Shown in pieces: positions 52,224-64,000 of a stretch of 64,000 nt of DNA. The notes under the pieces were generated by a model. The model saw only the letters and a list, made by a program, of their open reading frames with translations. It was not told the DNA's origin and ran no database searches. Source of the DNA: Amycolatopsis sp. CA-126428 (GTDB lineage: Bacteria; Actinomycetota; Actinomycetes; Mycobacteriales; Pseudonocardiaceae). The first letter of the stretch is position 1; each line of letters opens with the position of its first letter. The position numbers and the translations under genes were made by a program. Location: contig NZ_PPHF01000165.1 in NCBI RefSeq assembly GCF_002904335.1, forward strand, positions 62,001-126,000, read 5' to 3'.

Positions 52224-52670
52224 GTGGGCGTGCAGGTCAGCTGGGACACGGCGGCGGAGCAGCCGCCGGCGCGGCGCGCGGCGTTCGCGTCGATGACGGC
52301 CGTGACGGCGGGCGACAAGGAGGGCTGGCTGGCCCTGTTCGCCCCGGACGCGGTGGTCGAGGACCCGGTCGGCCCGTCGTTCATCGACGAGGCGGGCAAG
52401 GGCCACCACGGCCACGAGGGCATCGGCGCGTTCTGGGACAAGACGATCGCCAATGTCGAGCGCTTCGAATTCACCATCCGCGACTCCCACGCGGGCGGCG
52501 ACGAGGTGGCCAACGTCGGCACGATCACGACGTTCCTGCCGGGCGGCTACCGCGTCGACACCGACGGGGTGTTCGTCTACCGCGTCGGCGAGGACGGGTT
52601 GCTCAGGTCGGTGCGGGCGTTCTGGGAGCCCGAGCGCGCGATGGCGACCGCGCGCCAGGTGACGGATTAG
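52224..52670 (+). CDS. SnoaL/ketosteroid-isomerase-like NTF2-fold protein
   Basis: Small cone-fold protein of 148 residues: RAAFASMTAVTAGDKEGWLALFAPDAVVEDPVGPSFIDEAGKGHHGHEGIGAFWDKTI, TFLPGGYRVDTDGVFVYRVGEDGLL. The VEDPVGPS pattern and the acidic pocket resemble ketosteroid isomerase-like SnoaL proteins of steroid degradation. GTG 52224 has AGGAG 8 bases before it; the GTG at 52215 that overlaps the upstream stop is too close. Cotranscribed with the F420 enzyme behind the KstR-like site, which fits a sterol-related reaction. Activity is not proven. Confidence 0.85.
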   Translation: MGVQVSWDTAAEQPPARRAAFASMTAVTAGDKEGWLALFAPDAVVEDPVGPSFIDEAGKGHHGHEGIGAFWDKTIANVERFEFTIRDSHAGGDEVANVGTITTFLPGGYRVDTDGVFVYRVGEDGLLRSVRAFWEPERAMATARQVTD

Positions 52671-52716
52671 CGTCCCGGCCAGCGGAAACCCAATTTCATA
52701 TCTGATACATGATCTC

Positions 52717-52763
52717 TTGACTCCCGGTTAGGCAGGACTCTTTACTAACTGGTGTAGACCTCT
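52717..52763 (+). promoter_or_regulatory. Promoter with DasR-like (dre) box upstream of alpha-galactosidase
   Basis: TTGACT (52717-52722) and TTTACT (52741-52746), 18 bases apart, form a plausible sigma-70-like promoter. ACTGGTGTAGACCTCT at 52748-52763, just after the -10, matches 13 of 16 positions of the Streptomyces dre consensus ACTGGTCTAGACCAGT. GTTAG and CTAAC (52727 and 52745) form an additional loose inverted repeat around the spacer, of a kind often seen before glycosidase genes. Confidence 0.6.
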
Positions 52764-52788
52764 GATGTCTCCACCACCGGGAGTTCGC

Positions 52789-54357
52789 ATGTCCTCACCT
52801 CGTCGAATCGCGAGCGCGGCCGCCGCGCTCGCGATCGCGGCCAGCGGCCTCGTCCTGGGTGCGCCCACGGCGGCGGCCCTCGAAAACGGCCTGCTGCGCA
52901 CACCGCCGATGGGCTTCAACAACTGGAACTCCACGCAGTGCAAAGCCGACTTCAACGAGGCGATGATCAAGGGCATCGCGGACATCTTCGTCAGCAAGGG
53001 CCTGAAGGACGCCGGCTACACCTACGTCAACATCGACGACTGCTGGGCGCTGCCGTCCCGCAACTCGGCGGGGAACCTGGTGCCCGACCCGGCGCGGTTC
53101 CCCGGCGGCATCAAGGCGCTCGCCGACTACGTGCACGGCAAGGGCCTGAAGTTCGGCATCTACACCAGTGCCGGCACGAAGACCTGCAACAAGGCGGGCT
53201 TCCCCGGCGCGCTGAACCACGAGCAGCAGGACGCGAACCTGTTCGCGTCCTGGGGGGTCGACTACCTGAAGTACGACAACTGCAACAACCAGGGTGTCGA
53301 CGCGCAGCAGCGGTACAAGGCGATGCGGGACGCGCTCGCGAAGTCCGGCCGCGCGATCGCGTACTCCATCTGCGAGTGGGGCCAGAACCAGCCGTGGACG
53401 TGGGCCGCGCCGGTCGGGAACCTGTGGCGCACCACCGGTGACATCTCCGACAAGTGGTCGAGCATGATCGGCAAGGCGCAGACCAACCGCGGCCTCGCGC
53501 AGTACGCCGGTCCCGGCCACTGGAACGACCCGGACATGCTGGAGGTCGGGAACGGCGGGATGACCGCGGCGGAGTACCGCACGCACTTCAGCCTGTGGGC
53601 GATGATGGCGGCGCCGCTGCTGATCGGCAGCGACCTGCGCAAGGTCTCGGACGACAACTTCGCGATCCTCAAGAACACCGACGTCATCGCGCTCGACCAG
53701 GATGCGCTGGGCAAGCAGGCGACGGTGCTGAGCGCGAACGCGGGCCTCGTCGTGTACAGCAAGGTGCTGGCGAACGGCGACCGCGCGGTGGCGCTGTCCA
53801 ACGAAACGGCCGCGACGGCGACGATCGGCACGACGGCGGCCGCCACCGGGATCGGCGGCGCGTCCTCGTACACGCTGAAGGACCTGTGGAGCAAGGCGAC
53901 CCGGACGACGACCGGCACGATCAGCGCGTCGGTGCCCTCGCACGCGACGGTGCTGTACCGCGTATCCCGCGCCGGCGGCTCGACGCGCTACGAAGCCGAG
54001 TCGGCCACGGTTTCGGCGGGCGGCACGATCGACGCGAACCACGCGGGCTTCTCCGGCACCGGCTTCGCGAACGGCGCCAACGCGGTCGGCAGCTACGTCG
54101 AGTGGCAGGTGACGGGACCGGCGTCGGCGCTGACGTTCGGCTACGCGAACGGCACGACGGCGGCGCGCCCGGTGGACATCGCGGTGGACGGCACGGTGGT
54201 GGCCGCGGGCGTCCCGTTCCCGGCGACCGGCGCCTGGACGACGTGGAGCACGGTGGACAAGTCGTTGTCGTTGCCGTCGGGCTCGCACACGGTCCGCTTG
54301 ACCGCGACGACGGCCGATGGCCCGGCGAACCTCGACTACCTGGACGTTTCGCCCTAG
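52789..54357 (+). CDS. Secreted alpha-galactosidase (GH27) with C-terminal carbohydrate-binding module
   Basis: Exported enzyme of 522 residues releasing terminal alpha-galactose. Signal peptide SSPRRIASAAAALAIAASGLVLGAPTAAA (cut near residue 30). GH27 domain (to about 400): LLRTPPMGFNNWNS, YVNIDDCW, GLKFGIYTSAGTKTC, WGVDYLKYDNCNNQG with the nucleophile Asp, GPGHWNDPDMLEVGNGG with the acid/base Asp, then a beta C-domain. A CBM35/6-like module follows (YEAESATVSAGGTIDANHAGFSGTGF to LDYLDVSP). GGGAG lies 6 bases before ATG 52789; the ATG at 52765 lacks a site. The TAG stop shares CTAG with the opposite HxlR gene. Confidence 0.95.
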   Translation: MSSPRRIASAAAALAIAASGLVLGAPTAAALENGLLRTPPMGFNNWNSTQCKADFNEAMIKGIADIFVSKGLKDAGYTYVNIDDCWALPSRNSAGNLVPDPARFPGGIKALADYVHGKGLKFGIYTSAGTKTCNKAGFPGALNHEQQDANLFASWGVDYLKYDNCNNQGVDAQQRYKAMRDALAKSGRAIAYSICEWGQNQPWTWAAPVGNLWRTTGDISDKWSSMIGKAQTNRGLAQYAGPGHWNDPDMLEVGNGGMTAAEYRTHFSLWAMMAAPLLIGSDLRKVSDDNFAILKNTDVIALDQDALGKQATVLSANAGLVVYSKVLANGDRAVALSNETAATATIGTTAAATGIGGASSYTLKDLWSKATRTTTGTISASVPSHATVLYRVSRAGGSTRYEAESATVSAGGTIDANHAGFSGTGFANGANAVGSYVEWQVTGPASALTFGYANGTTAARPVDIAVDGTVVAAGVPFPATGAWTTWSTVDKSLSLPSGSHTVRLTATTADGPANLDYLDVSP

Positions 54358-54737
54358 CGCGAGGCCGAGGCGTGCCTGGCCGAGCTGCGCTCGTCGTAGC
54401 TCTGCCGGGCCGCTTCGACCTTCCCGAGGTTGCCCGACCACTCGGAGAGCGACGCGAACAGCGGGCCGAGGCTGCGGCCGAGTTCGCTGATCTCGTACTC
54501 GACCCGCGGCGGGACTTCGGCGTGGTAGGTCCTGGTGATCAGGCCGTCGCGCTCCAGCTGCCGCAGCCGCTGGGTGAGCACCTTCGGGGTGATCGTGGTG
54601 ATCCGGCGCTGCAGTTCGACGAACCGCTGGCGCCCGAATTCGTTGAGCGCCCACAGGATCGGCGTCGTCCACCGGCTGAAGACGATGTCGACCACCGGCG
54701 CGATCGGGCAGGCCAGCTCGGGTGTGGTCTCGGTCAC
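54354..54737 (-). CDS. HxlR-family winged-helix transcription regulator
   Basis: DNA-binding regulator of 127 residues: CPIAPVVDIVFSRWTTPILWALNEFGRQRFVELQRRITTITPKVLTQRLRQLERDGLITRTYHAEVPPRVEYEISELGRSL is the complete HxlR wHTH, with the conserved N-terminal Cys (CPIAP) that senses electrophiles or disulfide stress in YodB/HypR-like members. GTG 54737 has GGAGG 7 bases before it; a TTG six codons upstream is less likely. Divergent from NmrA and dehalogenase-like genes, which it presumably controls, a usual arrangement for HxlR proteins. Confidence 0.93.
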   Translation of the reverse strand: MTETTPELACPIAPVVDIVFSRWTTPILWALNEFGRQRFVELQRRITTITPKVLTQRLRQLERDGLITRTYHAEVPPRVEYEISELGRSLGPLFASLSEWSGNLGKVEAARQSYDERSSARHASASR

Positions 54738-54803
54738 TTTCGCGCCTCCAGCCAATACTTTCCTCTAGGTACCTACTATACCGCAGAATGTAGCGTCGTT
54801 CCC
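54738..54803. promoter_or_regulatory. Divergent promoter with palindrome between HxlR and NmrA genes
   Basis: The 66-base gap holds the perfect palindrome TAGGTACCTA (54766-54775), inside AT-richer DNA, a likely HxlR operator. TAGCGT (54791-54796) followed by 7 bases and the ATG of the NmrA gene is a candidate -10 of a leaderless transcript. Confidence 0.55.
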
Positions 54804-55598
54804 ATGATCATGGTTGTAGGAGCGACGGGAAATGTCGGAGCACCGCTGGTGCGGATGCTGTCCGAGGCGGGCGAAGAGGTGACGGCGGTGTCCCGCCGGA
54901 TCACGGCGGCACCCCCGGGAGTCGTGGTGCGGCAAGGAGAATTGGCTTCGCTGGACTTCGCGGGCGTGTCGGCGGTGTTCTTGATGGTGTCGGGCGCGTT
55001 CGTGCCCTTGGACGACGTCCTCGGCCGCGCCGAGGCGGCGGGTGTCCGCCGGGTGGTGGCGCTGTCGTCCCAGGGGGTGGCCACGGGCCGGCATCCGACG
55101 GTGCTGGATGACTCGGTGCGCCGCTCGGGTCTGGAGTGGGCACTGCTCCAGCCGGGCGCGTTCGCGTCGAACACGTTGCAGTGGGCGGAAAGCATCCGCT
55201 CGGCCCGCGAGGTGGTGGCCCCGTTCGCGGACGTGGCCCTGCCGGTGGTGGACCCGGAGGACATCGCGGCGGTAGCGGCCGCGGCGTTGCGAGAGGACGG
55301 CCACGCGGGCCAGTCGTACGTTCTGACGGGCCCGGCCCCGATCACTCCCCGCGAGCAGGTGGCGGCGATCGCCTCGGCGGTGGGCGAGCCGGTGCGGTTC
55401 GTGCCGCAGACCCGCGAGGAGGCGCGCTCGGCGATGCTGGGCTTCATGCCGCCGGAGGTCGTGGACGTGACGCTGGACGTCCTGGGCGCTCCGACGCCGG
55501 CGGAGCAGGAGGTGAGCCCGGACATCGCGCGCGTGCTGGGTCGCCCACCGCGCCCGTTCGCGGACTGGGCGTCGCGCTTCGCGGGGGCGTTCAAGTGA
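54804..55598 (+). CDS. NmrA-like NAD(P)-binding protein (quinone-oxidoreductase-type SDR)
   Basis: Atypical short-chain dehydrogenase of 264 residues: IMVVGATGNVGAPLVRML is the Rossmann glycine motif, VTAVSRR the following cofactor turn, VVALSSQGVATGRHP and WALLQPGAFASNTLQW the NmrA/YtfG-like core, PVVDPEDIAAVAAAALREDGHAGQSYVLTGP the conserved tail. The YxxxK catalytic pair is absent as in the family. It may reduce quinones or sense NADP. Its stop overlaps the next start as GTGA. Controlled, in all likelihood, by the divergent HxlR gene. Confidence 0.9.
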   Translation: MIMVVGATGNVGAPLVRMLSEAGEEVTAVSRRITAAPPGVVVRQGELASLDFAGVSAVFLMVSGAFVPLDDVLGRAEAAGVRRVVALSSQGVATGRHPTVLDDSVRRSGLEWALLQPGAFASNTLQWAESIRSAREVVAPFADVALPVVDPEDIAAVAAAALREDGHAGQSYVLTGPAPITPREQVAAIASAVGEPVRFVPQTREEARSAMLGFMPPEVVDVTLDVLGAPTPAEQEVSPDIARVLGRPPRPFADWASRFAGAFK

Positions 55599-56362
55599 CA
55601 ACGCTGGCCTACCGCTCGTCCGGAACGGGCGCACCACTGGTGTTCCTGCACGGCAACCCGGCATCGTCGCACTTGTGGCGCAAGGTGATGCCTTACTTAC
55701 CGGGCCGCAGACTGGCCCCGGACCTGATCGGCATGGGCGAGTCCCCCCGCCCGGACATCGCCTACACATTCGACGACCACGCCCGCTACCTGGACGAGTG
55801 GTTCGACGCCCTGGAGCTGGACAAGGTGGTCCTGATCGGCCACGACTGGGGCGGCGCCCTGGCGGCGGACTGGGCATCCCGCCACCCCTCCCGAGTCCGA
55901 GGCTTGGCATTCACCGAAGCGGTACTGAAGCCGATGACGTGGGAAGAGTTCCCACCGGCGGGCGCCGACCTGTTCCGCGCATTGAAGACCCCAGGCGTCG
56001 GCGAGTCGATGATCAACGACTTCCTACCCCCGGAGTACGCATTCCAGGACCACCGCCCAGTCCTGCAATGGACCCGTTCAATGCCCCTGGGCGGCGAGCC
56101 GGCAGCGGTGGTATCCCGCATCGAGGCATTCGACAGCTGGCTCGGCTCGTCCCCCGAGATCCCCAAGCTCCTGGTGACATTCGAGCCCGACTACGACACG
56201 ATGCTGACGCCCGCAATGATCGACTGGTGCGCTGCGAACATCGCTTCCCTGCAGGTGGTCCGACGCCCGGAAAAGGCAGGCCACCACACCCCAGAGGACC
56301 AGCCCAAGGCACTGACAGAGGCGCTCTCAACCTGGCTAAGCGAGGCGCCAGCCGAGCAATAG
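55595..56362 (+). CDS. Haloalkane-dehalogenase-like alpha/beta hydrolase
   Basis: Alpha/beta hydrolase of 255 residues. LVFLHGNPASSHLWRKVMPYL is the oxyanion HGNP motif, VLIGHDWGGALAADWASRHP holds the nucleophile Asp followed by the halide-binding Trp of dehalogenases, and KAGHHTPEDQP contains the catalytic His; the cap segment KPMTWEEFPP resembles DhaA/LinB. It likely cleaves carbon-halogen bonds hydrolytically, although a general esterase/hydrolase cannot be excluded. GTG start overlaps the NmrA stop by four bases. Codon choice differs slightly from neighbours (more A-ending codons after 55890). Confidence 0.87.
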   Translation: MTTLAYRSSGTGAPLVFLHGNPASSHLWRKVMPYLPGRRLAPDLIGMGESPRPDIAYTFDDHARYLDEWFDALELDKVVLIGHDWGGALAADWASRHPSRVRGLAFTEAVLKPMTWEEFPPAGADLFRALKTPGVGESMINDFLPPEYAFQDHRPVLQWTRSMPLGGEPAAVVSRIEAFDSWLGSSPEIPKLLVTFEPDYDTMLTPAMIDWCAANIASLQVVRRPEKAGHHTPEDQPKALTEALSTWLSEAPAEQ

Positions 56363-56523
56363 CCACCCACCCACCCGAGCCGAGGCAGAGCCCGGCCCGG
56401 CAGAGCTCCCAAGTGACGCCCGAGGCACCGTGGGGGGTCCGGGGGGCTCGGCCCCCCGGGCAACACAACGAAGATAGAGGGGGAGGGGCGAGCGCGTAAG
56501 CGCGAGCCCACCCCCGAATCGCG

Positions 56524-56597
56524 TCGGGATGACAGGATTTGAACCTGCGACCCTCCGCTCCCAAAGCGGATGCGCTACCAAGCTGCGCCACATCCCG
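56524..56597 (-). tRNA. tRNA-Pro (anticodon TGG)
   Basis: Minus-strand cloverleaf of 74 nt: acceptor CGGGATG/CATCCCG, anticodon stem TCCGC/GCGGA with loop TTTGGGA giving TGG (reads CCA), T-arm GCAGG-TTCAAAT-CCTGT. CCA is not encoded. Divergent from the tRNA-Gly gene 80 bases away. Confidence 0.97.
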
Positions 56598-56677
56598 GGT
56601 CCACCCCCAGGGGGGTGTGTGATCAGCCTAGCGGGTCACGCTAAGCTGGCGACGCACCCGGGTACCTTCGGGGGCAC

Positions 56678-56751
56678 GCGGGTGTAGCTCAATGGTAGAG
56701 CCCTAGTCTTCCAAACTAGCTACGCGGGTTCGATTCCCGTCACCCGCTCCA
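56678..56751 (+). tRNA. tRNA-Gly (anticodon TCC), CCA encoded
   Basis: Plus-strand cloverleaf of 71 nt plus CCA: acceptor GCGGGTG/CACCCGC, D-arm GCTC-AATGGTA-GAGC, anticodon stem CTAGT/ACTAG with loop CTTCCAA giving TCC (reads GGA), T-arm GCGGG-TTCGATT-CCCGT. Ends 14 bases before the stop of the convergent hybrid kinase. Confidence 0.97.
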
Positions 56752-56764
56752 CGAAATTGCCGGC

Positions 56765-61405
<4,641 letters not shown>

Positions 61406-61544
61406 GTGTGCCGACCCTCTCCACCACGCATGCGCCAGCCGTGGTCGTCGACCCAGCGTGCCATGCTTCGCCCTACACTTCGAGCCAGCCCGCCCGCTCA
61501 CGCGGTAGCCGTGCGACAGCAGTCCGGAGGCAGGAGGTCCGTGC

Positions 61545-63098
61545 ATGGTGTCACGTCCGGCCCCGGCCTCGACGGCCCTGCCGCCGATGATCGGTGACGA
61601 CGGGCCGCCGGGCTTCGACGCCTTCGGGCGGGCCGTCCTCGAAGACGTCCGCGACGCGGTGTTCCTGCAGGACGCCGCGGGTGCGGTGCGCTGGGCGAAC
61701 CCGGCGGCGCGGGCCCTGACCGGCGGCGCCGCGCCGCAGCTCGACGCGGTGACCGAAACCAGCGGGCACGTCCACGTGGCCGGCCACCGCCACCCGGCCC
61801 GGATCCGGGCCGTGCCCGGTGGGTGGCACGCCTGGACCGTGTCCGCCGAGCAGAGCCCGCAGCGGCGGGTGGGCGACTTCCTGGCCGAGGCCGCTCCCCG
61901 GCTGGCCGCCGCGCGCGGGCGGCACGGCACCGCCCGGGTGATCGCCGAGCTGGCCGCGTCCGCGCTGGCCGAAACCGTCTTCGTGCTGCTGCCGACCACC
62001 CGCGGCCGGTGGGAGTGGTGGAGCTGCGAGCGTCCGGCCGCCCAGGGCCACGGCCGGATCCGGCGGGTGCCGGCCCAGGTCGCGCCGGTGCTGGCGGCGA
62101 CGTTCGGGGCCACCGGGAAGCCCCAGCAGGCCGCGGTGCCGGCGCCCGAGGTGGCCACGCTGCCGTCGGTCGTCGCCGACCGGTTCGCCGGGCACACCGA
62201 CGTCTCGGTCGTTTCGCTGGGGCCGAGCGCGAGCGCCGGGGTCACCGGTGCCCTGCTGCTGGGCCGCCGCGGCGACGCCGGGTTCGGCGCCGAACAGTCC
62301 CGCGCGGTGGCCGAGTTCGCCGTGGCGGCCGGGACGGCGCTGGCCAACGCCCAGCGCTACGCCCGGCAGGAGGAGGCGACCCGCGGCCTGGAGACGACCC
62401 TGCGCCCGGTCGACCCGCCCGCTCTCGACGGTGCCCGCTTCGAGACCTGGTACGAGCCGGCGGGCGGGGTCCTCACGGTCGGCGGCGACTTCTTCGACGT
62501 GCTGCCCCACGGCGACGGCAGCGCGTTCCTGGTGCTCGGCGACGTCTGCGGCAAGGGCCCCGAGGCCGCGGCCCTGACCGGCCGGGTCCGGCACGCCCTG
62601 ACCGCGCTGGCCATGGTCGAGCGCGACGGCCGCACGCTGCTGCGGCTGCTCAACGAGCTGCTCATCGCCGGCGGCAGCAGCCGGTTCGCCACCCTCGTGC
62701 TGGGCACGGCCCGGCCGTCCGACGGCGGGGTGGGCCTGACACTGGCCTCCGGCGGCCACCCGGCGCCGCTGATCGTCCGCCGGTCCGGCGTCGTCGAGGA
62801 GGTCACGGTTCCGGGCACGCTGGTCGGCATCTCGCCGCAGGCCCGGTTCGCCGAGGCCGAGGTCCGGCTCGAGCGCGGCGACGTCTGTCTCCTCTACACC
62901 GACGGCATCACCGAGGCCCGCAACCGCCACGACCAGACGGACCTCTTCGGCGACGACCGGCTCCGCGCGGTGCTCACCGCCGCCGCGGGGGAGTCGGCCC
63001 GCGAGGTCGTGCGGCAGCTGCGGCAGGCTGTTCGGGACTGGCTCGGCAGCTCCGCACATGACGATATCGCCGTGCTCGCCATCGAATGTGCGGAATAA
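61545..63098 (+). CDS. PP2C-type (SpoIIE/RsbU) phosphatase with PAS and GAF-like domains
   Basis: Serine/threonine phosphatase of 517 residues that typically reactivates an anti-anti-sigma factor. A PAS-like N-domain (DVRDAVFLQDAAGAVRWANPAARAL) is followed by a GAF-like region (about 115-275) and the SpoIIE catalytic domain: YEPAGGVLTVGGDFFDVL, FLVLGDVCGKGPEAAALTGRVRHAL, FATLVLGTA, LASGGHPAPLIVRR, LLYTDGITEARN and the final HDDIAVLAIE with metal-binding Asps. AGGAGG precedes the ATG by 7 bases. Divergent from the HAMP hybrid kinase; no anti-sigma gene is adjacent. Confidence 0.94.
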   Translation: MVSRPAPASTALPPMIGDDGPPGFDAFGRAVLEDVRDAVFLQDAAGAVRWANPAARALTGGAAPQLDAVTETSGHVHVAGHRHPARIRAVPGGWHAWTVSAEQSPQRRVGDFLAEAAPRLAAARGRHGTARVIAELAASALAETVFVLLPTTRGRWEWWSCERPAAQGHGRIRRVPAQVAPVLAATFGATGKPQQAAVPAPEVATLPSVVADRFAGHTDVSVVSLGPSASAGVTGALLLGRRGDAGFGAEQSRAVAEFAVAAGTALANAQRYARQEEATRGLETTLRPVDPPALDGARFETWYEPAGGVLTVGGDFFDVLPHGDGSAFLVLGDVCGKGPEAAALTGRVRHALTALAMVERDGRTLLRLLNELLIAGGSSRFATLVLGTARPSDGGVGLTLASGGHPAPLIVRRSGVVEEVTVPGTLVGISPQARFAEAEVRLERGDVCLLYTDGITEARNRHDQTDLFGDDRLRAVLTAAAGESAREVVRQLRQAVRDWLGSSAHDDIAVLAIECAE

Positions 63099-63186
63099 TT
63101 CCACCGTCCTTTGTAGACTTGGTTTGACGGGTCGGGGAGGGGGTAACTACCCCGGTGCAGGCAGTTTTCCGACCCGAGGGAGCCTC

Positions 63187-63729
63187 ATGGCGAACGCATT
63201 GCAAGGACGCCGGGTCGCGATCCTGGCCGCGGACGGCGTCGAACAGGTCGAGCTGGAAAAGCCGCGCCAGGCCGTCCTCGACGAGGGCGCGACGGTGGAG
63301 CTGGTGTCCCTGGACACCGGCGAAATCCAGGCGATGAACGGTGACATCGACAAGGGTGATCGGTTCACGGTGGACCGGAAGGTCGCCGACGTCGGGATCG
63401 GCGACTTCGACGCGCTGCTGCTGCCCGGCGGCACGATGAACCCCGACCACCTGCGCACGGACCCCGCCGCGGTCAAGTTCGTCGGCGACTTCGTGCGCGC
63501 CGGCAAGCCGGTCGGGGTGATCTGCCACGGTCCGTGGACGCTCGTCGAAGCGGATGTCGTACGTGGTCGCACGCTGACGTCGTACCCGAGCGTCCGGACC
63601 GACATCCGTAACGCCGGCGGCACGGTCGTCGACGAAGAAGTCGTAGTGGACAACGGACTGGTTTCCAGCCGGAACCCGGACGACCTGCCGGCCTTCTGCC
63701 GGACGGTCGTGCGGGAGTTCGCGAGCTGA
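63187..63729 (+). CDS. DJ-1/PfpI family protein (class I glutamine-amidotransferase-like)
   Basis: Stress-type protein of 180 residues with the PfpI/YhbO layout: RRVAILAADGVEQVELEKPRQAVLDEGATVELV, DFDALLLPGGTMNPDHLR, and the nucleophile elbow GVICHGPWTLVEADVVRGRTLTSYPSV with Cys-His; the Glu of the DGVEQVE strand completes the usual triad. Members act as chaperone, protease or glyoxalase/deglycase. GAGGGAG stands 6 bases before the ATG. Cotranscription with the SpoIIE-type gene (88-base gap) is possible. Confidence 0.93.
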   Translation: MANALQGRRVAILAADGVEQVELEKPRQAVLDEGATVELVSLDTGEIQAMNGDIDKGDRFTVDRKVADVGIGDFDALLLPGGTMNPDHLRTDPAAVKFVGDFVRAGKPVGVICHGPWTLVEADVVRGRTLTSYPSVRTDIRNAGGTVVDEEVVVDNGLVSSRNPDDLPAFCRTVVREFAS

Positions 63730-63859
63730 TCTCCCGTCCTTTGTGGACGTTCACCCGATCGTGTGTGTTAAGTCCCGCTTAAATCTGTTGGCGTTCGGCA
63801 CCGCGGCGGAGGACGCTGAGGGTGTGACGAGAATCGCCCGTGGAGAGGAGGTGAACGCG

Positions 63860-64000
63860 ATGACTGTGCACGCAAGGCGCTACGGCCGCTGGTGCCGTGA
63901 GCACTTCGACGCGATCGCCGCCGAGGGCGTTCCCGCACCCCGCGGCGGCGAGCCCGCCGACCAGGCCCTGCCGCAACCCGCGCCAGAGCCCGTCCAACCG
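63860..64000 (+). CDS. Start of an unidentified gene (cut by the window end)
   Basis: Only 47 codons are present: TVHARRYGRWCREHFDAIAAEGVPAPRGGEP, then Pro/Ala/Gln-rich sequence running off the end. GGAGAGGAGG ends 8 bases before ATG 63860, strong support for a start here (a GTG three codons upstream overlaps the same site). Upstream DNA (63755-63800) is AT-richer and may hold its promoter. No family recognised. Confidence 0.55.
   Translation, partial: MTVHARRYGRWCREHFDAIAAEGVPAPRGGEPADQALPQPAPEPVQP

Overview
The window is high-GC actinobacterial DNA. Mycothiol/F420-type enzymes, a mycobacterial-type truncated hemoglobin, the actinobacterial cytochrome oxidase subunit CtaJ, a KstR-like box and GTG-rich starts point to Mycobacteriales/Pseudonocardiales. 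The vancosamine/nitrosugar-type deoxysugar genes suggest an Amycolatopsis- or Saccharopolyspora-like genus; that assignment is inference.

Bases 1-19912 are the tailoring and sugar end of a natural-product gene cluster with no polyketide synthase or NRPS gene in view. It starts with a truncated P450. A seven-gene minus-strand operon follows (in transcription order 9688 to 2203): sugar aminotransferase, sugar C-methyltransferase, 3,5-epimerase, ACAD-fold flavin hydroxylase, SgcJ/EcaC-like NTF2 protein, MonCI-like flavin epoxidase, epoxide hydrolase. Divergent from it are an MFS exporter and a second P450. Then come a second ACAD-fold flavoenzyme (candidate sugar N-oxygenase), a DUF899 protein, a 14-TM exporter, a single-chain fusion of glucose-1-phosphate thymidylyltransferase with NDP-hexose 2,3-dehydratase, and a GT1 glycosyltransferase. 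The sugar genes would make a 2,6-dideoxy-3-amino-3-C-methyl hexose, possibly oxidised to a nitro sugar. The 4,6-dehydratase and 4-ketoreductase must lie elsewhere. The cluster ends near a tRNA-Arg gene, a plausible island border.

Bases 20660-24936 are transitional: tRNA-Arg, a secreted I36-type inhibitor, an MFS transporter, an orphan NarL-type sensor kinase and a histidine phosphatase.

Bases 25000-50316 are conserved core chromosome: CopD-CtaG, ettA, a repeat-bearing TPR-like protein, the 180-kDa NAD-glutamate dehydrogenase, a thioesterase, GH13 alpha-glucosidase, glbO, MscS channel, HNH nuclease, ctaJ, DUF5130, pepN, an Rv2466c-like DsbA protein, rpiB and a Nei-type glycosylase. The order parallels Mycobacterium tuberculosis Rv2464c-Rv2477c. 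Inserted in it is a 123-codon gene coding 15 tandem GTRVTx hexapeptides.

Bases 50394-64000 are mixed: a Gly-rich membrane protein, an F420/LLM plus SnoaL pair behind a KstR-like box, a secreted alpha-galactosidase behind a DasR-like (dre) box, an HxlR regulator divergent from an NmrA/haloalkane-dehalogenase pair, tRNA-Pro, tRNA-Gly, a cytosolic hybrid kinase with nine HAMP modules divergent from a SpoIIE-type phosphatase, a DJ-1/PfpI protein and the start of an unidentified gene.

Recurring architecture: three convergent gene pairs share one CTAG as the stop codon on both strands; several genes look leaderless (TAnnnT, 6-7 bases, start codon); long perfect hairpins sit between convergent genes.
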